Positions 33,565 through 40,075 of a stretch of DNA of 43,033 nucleotides are shown piece after piece. The translations under genes were made by a program, and so were the position numbers. Under the pieces are notes generated by a model. That model was given only the letters and a program-made list of their open reading frames with translations, searched no databases and was not told the DNA's origin. Origin of the DNA: Lachnospiraceae bacterium (GTDB lineage Bacteria > Bacillota > Clostridia > Lachnospirales > Lachnospiraceae); assembly GCA_009774145.1 (NCBI GenBank), contig VSND01000034.1:1-43033 (forward strand), given 5' to 3'. Every line of letters begins with the position of its first letter. Position 1 is the stretch's first letter.

Positions 33565-34409
33565 AGATGCAAAAATGGATCATGGCCGGGCTCTGTATCC
33601 TTTGTCTCAGCGGCTGCGGAAAAAGCCGGGAGGTGGAGGAACAGCAGCTTGCGCTGAGGGCGCAGGGGATGCAGCAGGCGCTGGAAGGGGATTATGATGC
33701 GGCAATCGCTTCTTATGAAGAGGCGCTTCAGCTTGCAGATATGCGTGCCGGGAGCCTGGAACTGGACATTGCGGCATATAAAGCTTCTGCTCAGTACCAT
33801 GCAGGGGACGTTCAGAAAGCCATTGACACCTGCAGTGCCATATTGGATCTGAAGGAAAGCGCAGAGATCTATCTGACCCGCGGCCTGCTGTATCAGGAGG
33901 CGGGAAATCCGCAGGCTGCCAGCGCGGATTTTTCTGAAGCGGCAGAACTGACTCCGAAGAAGGACCTGGTCATGCAGGGAAGGCTTTCTTATTATATGGA
34001 GGACTATGCCAACGCAAAGACCTGTCTGGAAAAAGCCGCCGAGGGCGGAAACAGGGAAGCGGTCTACTGGGAAGCAGAACTGTACTGGCAGATGGGAAAT
34101 ACGGATTATGCGATCACGCTGTATCAGAGCTATCTGGAAGGAGAATCCCCGGAGCATCAGTCCGCTTATGCAAAAGTGGCTTCGTGGCAGATGAAGCAGG
34201 GAGACTATGATGCGGCTCTGGCAACACTGGAGAGTGGCATTTCCAAAGGGGAAGGCAGCAGCCTGAAGGAGCTGCTGGGAAACGAAATTGCCATATATGA
34301 GCAAAAGGGTGATTTTGAGACGGCGAAGCTGAAGATGGAAAGCTATCTGGAGCAGTATCCGGAGGACGAAGCAGCGCAGAGAGAATATGTATTTCTCAGG
34401 ACGCGGTAG
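33561..34409 (+). CDS. TPR-repeat lipoprotein
   Basis: 282 aa. Start at ATG 33561 overlaps the previous stop (ATGA), with GGAGG ahead. Signal with lipobox LCILCLSGC at ~9-17, so anchored to the membrane outside. The rest is TPR-like helical repeats: ALEGDYDAAIASYEEALQLA, AGNPQAASADFSEAAELTP, MGNTDYAITLYQSYLEG and KQGDYDAALATLESGI. Likely a scaffold for envelope assembly. It is the last gene of the polysaccharide transcript, ending just ahead of the hrcA promoter. Confidence 0.88.
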   Translation: MKMQKWIMAGLCILCLSGCGKSREVEEQQLALRAQGMQQALEGDYDAAIASYEEALQLADMRAGSLELDIAAYKASAQYHAGDVQKAIDTCSAILDLKESAEIYLTRGLLYQEAGNPQAASADFSEAAELTPKKDLVMQGRLSYYMEDYANAKTCLEKAAEGGNREAVYWEAELYWQMGNTDYAITLYQSYLEGESPEHQSAYAKVASWQMKQGDYDAALATLESGISKGEGSSLKELLGNEIAIYEQKGDFETAKLKMESYLEQYPEDEAAQREYVFLRTR

Positions 34410-34436
34410 AAAATCTATAAAAAAATGATAAAAGTA

Positions 34437-34466
34437 TTGACAAAGCACCCTTCGGGGTGCTATCTT
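34437..34466 (+). promoter_or_regulatory. Promoter of the hrcA operon
   Basis: TTGACA (34437-34442), 18 bases, TATCTT (34461-34466), about 15 bases before the CIRCE operator. The spacer is filled by a hairpin (see the terminator entry). Confidence 0.75.
34444..34461 (+). terminator. UUCG-capped hairpin inside the hrcA promoter spacer
   Basis: AGCACCC (34444-34450), TTCG loop, GGGTGCT (34455-34461), followed by a weak T-rich ATCTTTATC. It may end the upstream polysaccharide transcript. It coincides with the -35/-10 spacer of the next operon. Confidence 0.5.
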
Positions 34467-34480
34467 TATCTCAGTAAATG

Positions 34481-34507
34481 TTAGCACTCTTAAACGCCGA
34501 GTGCTAA
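34481..34507 (+). promoter_or_regulatory. CIRCE operator
   Basis: Perfect inverted repeat TTAGCACTC, 9 bases, GAGTGCTAA. CIRCE is bound by HrcA, which is encoded immediately downstream, so the heat-shock operon represses itself until unfolded protein titrates GroEL away from HrcA. Confidence 0.98.
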
Positions 34508-34531
34508 CAAGAAAGGAAGGGATGTAAGATC

Positions 34532-35554
34532 GTGGATCTGGATGAGAGAAAACGGAAGATCCTTCATGCGATCATCCGGACCTATCTGGAGACCGGGGAA
34601 CCGGTAGGGTCCAGAACCATATCGAAGTATTCGGATCTGAAATTGAGTTCTGCGACGATCCGCAACGAGATGTCGGACCTGGAAGAGATGGGCTATATCA
34701 TACAGCCCCATACGTCAGCAGGCCGGATCCCTTCTGACAAAGGATACCGTCTTTATGTGGACTACCTGATGGAAGAAAAGGAGCGGGAAGTCACAGAGCT
34801 GAAGGAGCTGATGATTCAGAGGACCGATAAGCTGGAGCAGGTATTGAAGCAGGTGGTGAAGGTGCTTGCGAACAATACCAATTATGCCACCATGATATCG
34901 ACGCCTCAGTACCACCAGAACAAGCTGAAATTTATCCAGCTGTCCAAAGTGGATGAACATCAGATTCTGGCGGTGATCGTAGCGGAAGGCAATGTGATCC
35001 GCAATAAGCTGATTCCGATCTGCGAGGACCTGGATACAGAGACGATTCTGAAGCTGAATATCCTTCTGAATACCATGCTGAATGGAAAGACCATCGCAGA
35101 GATCAATCTGCAGATGATTTCCAGTATGAAAGAGCAGGCGGGTATCCATAGTAATATCATCAGTGATGTGGTGGATGCGGTGGCGGAAGCCATTCATTCG
35201 GATGAGGGTATGGAGATCTATACCGGCGGTGCGACCAACATCTTCCGTTATCCGGAACTGAGCGATAATGGAAAAGCCAGCGAGCTGATCCAGACTCTGG
35301 AGGAGAAGCAGATGCTGGCGGAACTGGTTACAGAGACGCTGAGCAAAGAAGACAAGGGCATACAGGTATACATCGGAAGCGAATCGCCGATCCAGAGTAT
35401 GAAGGACTGCAGCGTTGTAACGGCTACCTATGAGCTGGGGCAGGGACTGCAGGGGACGGTTGGAATTATCGGACCCAAGAGGATGGATTATGAGAACGTC
35501 ATGAGTACGCTGAAGACCTTGATGGATCAGCTGGACGACGTTTTCCACAAATAG
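34532..35554 (+). CDS. hrcA: Heat-inducible transcription repressor HrcA
   Basis: 340 aa from GTG 34532 behind AGGAAGGG. Winged-helix N-terminus: RKILHAIIRTYLETGEPVGSRTI shown as TYLETGEPVGSRTI near 16, then LSSATIRNEMSDLEEMGYI and QPHTSAGRIPSDKGYRLYVD, here by their cores SSATIRNEMSDLE and TSAGRIPSDKGYR; both are HrcA hallmarks. The GAF-like dimerisation region follows, ending GPKRMDYENVMSTL. It binds the CIRCE element 25 bases upstream. First gene of hrcA-grpE-dnaK-dnaJ. Confidence 0.97.
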   Translation: MDLDERKRKILHAIIRTYLETGEPVGSRTISKYSDLKLSSATIRNEMSDLEEMGYIIQPHTSAGRIPSDKGYRLYVDYLMEEKEREVTELKELMIQRTDKLEQVLKQVVKVLANNTNYATMISTPQYHQNKLKFIQLSKVDEHQILAVIVAEGNVIRNKLIPICEDLDTETILKLNILLNTMLNGKTIAEINLQMISSMKEQAGIHSNIISDVVDAVAEAIHSDEGMEIYTGGATNIFRYPELSDNGKASELIQTLEEKQMLAELVTETLSKEDKGIQVYIGSESPIQSMKDCSVVTATYELGQGLQGTVGIIGPKRMDYENVMSTLKTLMDQLDDVFHK

Positions 35555-35570
35555 AAAGGTGGAGACACAG

Positions 35571-36224
35571 TTGGAAGAGAAGAAAGCATTCGAACAGGAG
35601 CTGGAGCAGGAAAAAGCCGCACAGGAAGAGGTTCCTGCAGAAGCAGCAGAAAAAAGCGGACAGGAGCAGGAGGAAGCCGTATCTGAAGAGGCCCCGGGAA
35701 CAGAAGAAGGCCAGGAGGAACCGGAGACGGAGCAGGCATCCGGACCGGGAGAGAAGAAAGGCTTCTTCAAGAAAAGAGAGAAGAAGGATAAGAAGGATGA
35801 ACAGATCGCAGAACTGACAGACAGGGTAAAGCGTCAGCTGGCGGAGTTCGAGAATTTCCGGAACCGGACGGAGAAGGAAAAGTCCCAGATGTACACCATC
35901 GGCGCAAAGGATGTGATTGAAAAGATCCTTCCGGTAGTGGACAATTTTGAACGCGGGATCAAAAGCATCCCGGAGGAAGAAAGAGAAGCGCCGGTTGCCA
36001 GCGGCATGGAGATGATCTATAAGCAGCTGATGACGGTACTGACAGACCTGGGTGTGACCCCGATCGAAGCGGTCGGCCAGGAATTCGATCCGAATCTTCA
36101 CAATGCGGTTATGCACGTGGAAAATGAGGAGCTGGGCGAGAACATTGTCGCAGAGGAATTCCAGAAGGGTTATCAATATAAAGATGCGGTGCTTCGGCAT
36201 AGCATGGTAAGCGTAGCAAACTGA
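35571..36224 (+). CDS. grpE: Nucleotide exchange factor GrpE
   Basis: 217 aa. The start is probably TTG 35571, six bases after AAAGGTGGAG; GTG 35559 lies inside that site. A long acidic Glu/Gln-rich N-terminus (~1-70) precedes the coiled coil (DEQIAELTDRVKRQLAEFENFRNR, core VKRQLAEFENFRNRTEKEK) and the beta domain with FDPNLHNAVMHVEN. Releases ADP from DnaK. The acidic extension is longer than in E. coli GrpE. Confidence 0.95.
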   Translation: MEEKKAFEQELEQEKAAQEEVPAEAAEKSGQEQEEAVSEEAPGTEEGQEEPETEQASGPGEKKGFFKKREKKDKKDEQIAELTDRVKRQLAEFENFRNRTEKEKSQMYTIGAKDVIEKILPVVDNFERGIKSIPEEEREAPVASGMEMIYKQLMTVLTDLGVTPIEAVGQEFDPNLHNAVMHVENEELGENIVAEEFQKGYQYKDAVLRHSMVSVAN

Positions 36225-36295
36225 ATCCATCATAAACAGCAGATGTCCGTGCACCGGCGGGGACAGATGCAAAACTATAATCAGGAGGAATCATT

Positions 36296-38164
36296 ATGAG
36301 TAAAATTATCGGTATTGACCTGGGAACAACCAATTCATGCGTATCCGTTATGGAGGGCGGAAAACCAACCGTCATCGCCAATACAGAAGGTGCAAGGACC
36401 ACACCGTCCATCGTGGCATTTACCAAGACCGGAGAGCGTCTGGTAGGAGAGCCTGCAAAGCGTCAGGCAGTTACGAACGCGGAGAAGACCATCTCTTCCA
36501 TCAAGAGACATATGGGCAGTGATTATAAAGTGACCATTGACGACAAGAAATATTCTCCGCAGGAGATTTCGGCGATGATCCTTCAGAAGATGAAGGCGGA
36601 TGCAGAGAACTATCTGGGCGAGAAGGTGACAGAGGCAGTCATCACGGTTCCGGCTTATTTTAATGATGCACAGAGACAGGCAACCAAGGATGCGGGCAAG
36701 ATCGCGGGCCTGGATGTAAAACGTATCATCAACGAGCCGACGGCGGCAGCGCTTGCGTATGGTCTGGACAATGAGAAAGAGCAGAAGATCATGGTATACG
36801 ACCTTGGCGGCGGTACCTTCGACGTATCCATCATCGAGATCGGCGACGGCGTCATTGAAGTTCTGGCAACAGCCGGAGACAACCGTCTGGGCGGCGATGA
36901 TTTTGACCAGAAGATCACAGACTGGATGCTGTCTGAATTCAAGAAGTTAAACGGCGTGGATCTGTCGGGCGACAAGATGGCGCTGCAGAGACTGAAGGAA
37001 GCGGCTGAGAAGGCGAAGAAGGAGCTTTCTTCTGCAACCACGACCAACATCAATCTGCCGTTCATCAGCATGAACAGCGACGGACCGCTCCATTTTGATA
37101 TGAATCTGACCAGAGCGAAGTTCGACGAACTGACCCATGACCTGGTAGAGCGTACGGCGAATCCGGTTCAGGCGGCGCTGCGTGACGCAGGCGTGAGTCC
37201 GTCCGAGCTCGGCAAGGTCCTGCTGGTAGGCGGTTCCACCCGTGTGCCGGCGGTACAGGATAAAGTAAAACAGCTGACCGGCCATGAGCCCAGCAAGACC
37301 CTGAACCCGGATGAGTGCGTGGCCATCGGCGCTTCCATCCAGGGCGGCAAGCTGGCAGGCGACGCAGGCGCAGGCGATATCCTTCTTCTGGATGTGACTC
37401 CGCTGTCCCTGTCCATTGAGACCATGGGCGGTATTGCAACCCGTCTGATCGAGCGGAATACGACGATTCCGACGAAGAAGAGCCAGATCTTCTCCACAGC
37501 GGCAGATAACCAGACGGCCGTCGACATCAATGTGGTACAGGGTGAGAGACAGTTTGCAAAAGACAACAAGTCTCTTGGACAGTTCCGCCTGGACGGAATT
37601 CCGCCTGCACGCCGCGGCGTTCCGCAGATCGAGGTTACCTTCGACATCGATGCCAACGGTATCGTGAATGTGTCTGCAAAGGATATGGGAACCGGCAAAG
37701 AGCAGCATATCACGATTACGGCAGGTTCCAACATGTCCGATTCTGATATCGAGAAGGCAGTGAAAGAAGCGGCAGAGTTCGAGGCACAGGATAAGAAGCG
37801 CAAGGAAGGCATCGATGCGAGAAATGATGCAGATGCCATTGTATTCCAGACCGAGAAGGCACTGGAAGAGGCGGGCGCGAACCTGGATGCTTCCGAGAAA
37901 GCGGCCGTGGAGGAAAAGATCGCTTCTCTGAAGGCTGTGATTGAGAGAACCGCGAATCAGACCGACATCTCCGATGCAGATATCGATGCACTGAAGGCAG
38001 GCAGAGAGGATCTGATGACCGCATCCCAGAACCTGTTCCAGAAGATGTATGAGCAGGCGCAGGCCGCAGGTGCGGGCGCACAGGGCGCAGGTCCGGATAT
38101 GGGCGGCGCACAGAACTCACAGACTGCAGATGATGTGGTAGACGGAGACTATCGCGAGGTATAG
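36296..38164 (+). CDS. dnaK: Chaperone DnaK (Hsp70)
   Basis: 622 aa, full length. IGIDLGTTNSCVSVMEG at 4-20, AVITVPAYFNDAQRQATKDAG near 130 (core VPAYFNDAQRQATKDAG), VYDLGGGTFDVSI near 166 and LLVGGSTRVPAVQ near 309 are the Hsp70 signatures; the substrate domain has DVTPLSLSIETMGG. The C-terminal tail is Gly/Ala/Gln-rich and ends DDVVDGDYREV, like other Gram-positive DnaK. Works with GrpE and DnaJ encoded either side. AGGAGG before ATG 36296. Confidence 0.99.
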   Translation: MSKIIGIDLGTTNSCVSVMEGGKPTVIANTEGARTTPSIVAFTKTGERLVGEPAKRQAVTNAEKTISSIKRHMGSDYKVTIDDKKYSPQEISAMILQKMKADAENYLGEKVTEAVITVPAYFNDAQRQATKDAGKIAGLDVKRIINEPTAAALAYGLDNEKEQKIMVYDLGGGTFDVSIIEIGDGVIEVLATAGDNRLGGDDFDQKITDWMLSEFKKLNGVDLSGDKMALQRLKEAAEKAKKELSSATTTNINLPFISMNSDGPLHFDMNLTRAKFDELTHDLVERTANPVQAALRDAGVSPSELGKVLLVGGSTRVPAVQDKVKQLTGHEPSKTLNPDECVAIGASIQGGKLAGDAGAGDILLLDVTPLSLSIETMGGIATRLIERNTTIPTKKSQIFSTAADNQTAVDINVVQGERQFAKDNKSLGQFRLDGIPPARRGVPQIEVTFDIDANGIVNVSAKDMGTGKEQHITITAGSNMSDSDIEKAVKEAAEFEAQDKKRKEGIDARNDADAIVFQTEKALEEAGANLDASEKAAVEEKIASLKAVIERTANQTDISDADIDALKAGREDLMTASQNLFQKMYEQAQAAGAGAQGAGPDMGGAQNSQTADDVVDGDYREV

Positions 38165-38293
38165 AATAAAACTGCGGGCAAAGTTCCGTTTTGGTTATAG
38201 GAGAATGTTACCCACGGTCAGCAAACGGCCGTGGGTGTTCGGCTGTACAGGGGGAGAGATTCCCGCAGCTTTGACGAGAGGTGGATGACAGAT

Positions 38294-39463
38294 ATGGCAG
38301 AGACGAAGAGAGACTATTATGAGGTTCTTGGAGTGGATAAAAATGCGGATGATTCGGCCATTAAAAGTGCATATCGAAAACTGGCCAAGAAATATCATCC
38401 GGATATGAATCCGGGAGACAAAGAAGCGGAGCAGAAGTTTAAAGAGGCTTCGGAGGCTTATGCGATTTTAAGTGATGCAGACAAGAGGCGGAAATACGAT
38501 CAGTTCGGTCATGCGGCGTTCGAACAGGGCGGCGGGGGCGGAGGCTTCGGCGGTTTTGATTTTTCGGGTGCGGATATGGGCGATATCTTCGGCGACATCT
38601 TCGGCGATCTGTTCGGAGGCGGAAGGAGCCGGAGAGCCAACAACGGCCCCATGCGGGGAGCGGATCTGCGCGCCAGTGTGAGGATCACCTTTGAGGATTC
38701 GGTGAAAGGCTGTGAGAAAGAGCTGGAGCTGACGCTGAAAGATGAATGTAAGACCTGCCACGGGACCGGGGCAAAGCCCGGGACCGATCCGCAGACCTGT
38801 ACGAAGTGCGGCGGAAAGGGACAGGTGGTCTATACGCAGCAGTCGCTGTTCGGCATGGTGCAGAACGTGCGTACCTGCCCGGAATGTAACGGAACCGGAA
38901 AGATCATCAAGGACAAATGCCCGGATTGCTATGGGACGGGGTTTATCTCCAGTAAAAAGAAAATATCCGTTACAGTTCCGCCCGGTATTGACAACGGGCA
39001 GAGTATCCGGATCCGCGGAAAAGGGGAACCAGGTGCCAATGGGGGCCCGAGAGGCGATCTTCTGGTGGAGGTTATCGTGTCCAGACATCCGTCGTTCCAG
39101 AGACAGGATATGGATATATTTTCAACGGTGCCGATTACGTTTCCGGTAGCGGCGCTCGGCGGAACCATTCGGATCAAGACCGTGGACGGAGAAGTAGAGT
39201 ATGACGTGAAGGCCGGAACCCAGACGGACACCAGAGTCCGTCTGCGCGGCAAGGGCATGCCTTCTCTGCGCAACAGGAACGTCCGCGGCGACCATTACGT
39301 GACGCTGGTCATTCAGGTACCGACAAACTTAAGCCATGCGGCGAAAGCTGCACTGAAAGAATACGACCTGGAGAGCGGAAATTCCCTGAATCAGAAAAAC
39401 ACCGGAACGAAGCCCAAAAAGAAGGGCTTTATGGAAAAGATAAAAGAATCTCTGGAAGATTGA
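38294..39463 (+). CDS. dnaJ: Chaperone DnaJ (Hsp40)
   Basis: 389 aa from ATG 38294 (an ATG three codons earlier is too near the GAGAGGTGG site). J domain with the HPD motif in KKYHPDMNPGDKEAEQKF, a Gly/Phe-rich linker (FEQGGGGGGFGGFDFSG), four zinc-binding CxxCxGxG repeats (CKTCHGTG, CTKCGGKG, CPECNGTG, CPDCYGTG) and the C-terminal substrate domains. Full type I DnaJ. Separated from dnaK by 129 bases holding a CCCACGG/CCGTGGG hairpin (38211-38235) that lacks a T run and may adjust relative expression. Confidence 0.98.
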   Translation: MAETKRDYYEVLGVDKNADDSAIKSAYRKLAKKYHPDMNPGDKEAEQKFKEASEAYAILSDADKRRKYDQFGHAAFEQGGGGGGFGGFDFSGADMGDIFGDIFGDLFGGGRSRRANNGPMRGADLRASVRITFEDSVKGCEKELELTLKDECKTCHGTGAKPGTDPQTCTKCGGKGQVVYTQQSLFGMVQNVRTCPECNGTGKIIKDKCPDCYGTGFISSKKKISVTVPPGIDNGQSIRIRGKGEPGANGGPRGDLLVEVIVSRHPSFQRQDMDIFSTVPITFPVAALGGTIRIKTVDGEVEYDVKAGTQTDTRVRLRGKGMPSLRNRNVRGDHYVTLVIQVPTNLSHAAKAALKEYDLESGNSLNQKNTGTKPKKKGFMEKIKESLED

Positions 39464-39484
39464 ATCCATATAGTATAGAAGAGA

Positions 39485-39532
39485 AAAACGGCAGAGCTGC
39501 CTGTATCCCTGGCGCAGCTTCTGCCGTTTTTT
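39485..39532. terminator. Terminator after dnaJ, symmetric
   Basis: ACGGCAG-AGCTGC pairs with GCAGCT-TCTGCCGT, preceded by AAAAA and followed by TTTTTT, so it can stop transcripts from either side. It ends the heat-shock operon. Confidence 0.9.
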
Positions 39533-39590
39533 GCTTTCTGCATATTCTTCTGTCTCAAGGCGGCAGGACAGATGTCTGCCAGGGGACGGC

Positions 39591-39722
39591 TCAGATCGTA
39601 GAAAGAAACTCTTTGATAAAGGACAGCTTAAAAACATCATTCAGCGGCATCATATGGTCAGCCGCCGGAAAATGTGGTAAACTCACACAAAGAAAACTTT
39701 TCAGGAGGCTGATGTGAAGGTA
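39591..39722 (-). pseudogene. C-terminal remnant of an alpha/beta-hydrolase-like gene
   Basis: A minus-strand frame open for 44 codons (39722-39591) without its own start ends in HFPAADHMMPLNDVF and FIKEFLSTI before TGA. ADHMMPL followed by an amphipathic FxxEFL helix resembles the catalytic-His end of alpha/beta hydrolases. Upstream it runs into a stop inside the ribokinase remnant, so the gene has lost its 5' part. The assignment rests on a short segment. Confidence 0.4.
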
Positions 39723-39950
39723 TTATGCTTTGGATCACTTAATATGGACTATACCTGTAAAGTGAATCATTTTATAAAGAAGGGAGAGACTCTGTCCTCT
39801 GACTCCCGGCAGGTGTTCAGGGGCGGGAAGGGACTGAACCAGTCGGTTGCTTCTTCTTTTTTTCGCATCGGAGATTTCCTGATGGCAGGAAGAGGAAAAA
39901 CTGCAAAAATTCACACAAATTTTAAAATACAAAATGGACAATCTGCGTAA
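39714..39950 (+). pseudogene. Truncated ribokinase (PfkB family)
   Basis: GTG 39714 behind AGGAGG opens a frame whose first ~46 residues match a PfkB N-terminus: VLCFGSLNMDYTCKV, then GETLSSDSRQVFRGGKGLNQSVA with the substrate-binding GGKGxNQ (core FRGGKGLNQSVA). After about 39850 the similarity stops and the frame runs through low-complexity sequence to 39950. A full PfkB kinase has ~300 aa with an essential C-terminal GAGD, absent here. So a deletion remnant, although the ribosome-binding site is intact. Confidence 0.75.
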
Positions 39951-39963
39951 TCTGTGCTAAAAT
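39935..39963 (+). promoter_or_regulatory. Promoter of nifJ
   Basis: TGGACA (39935-39940), 17 bases, TAAAAT (39958-39963), overlapping the tail of the ribokinase remnant frame. Start expected near 39970, about 105 bases ahead of the nifJ start. Confidence 0.65.
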
Positions 39964-40000
39964 GAATCCGTATGATAAGAACTGTTTTTTATAAAAACAT

Positions 40001-40026
40001 CTGAAGATCCCCAGCGGGAGCTTCAG
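40001..40026 (+). promoter_or_regulatory. Hairpin in the nifJ leader
   Basis: CTGAAG-A-TCCC pairs with GGGA-G-CTTCAG around a CAGC loop, about 30 bases into the predicted transcript and with no T run after it. It may protect the 5' end of an abundant mRNA or have a regulatory role. Confidence 0.45.
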
Positions 40027-40075
40027 TTGTCATGAATAAAGGTCTTATTGATATTTAAAGAGGAGGAATAACAAA

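Noticed and set aside
38211..38235. Hairpin between dnaK and dnaJ as a terminator
   Set aside because: No T run follows, and dnaJ has no separate promoter that I can see, so it is more likely an mRNA processing or stability element.
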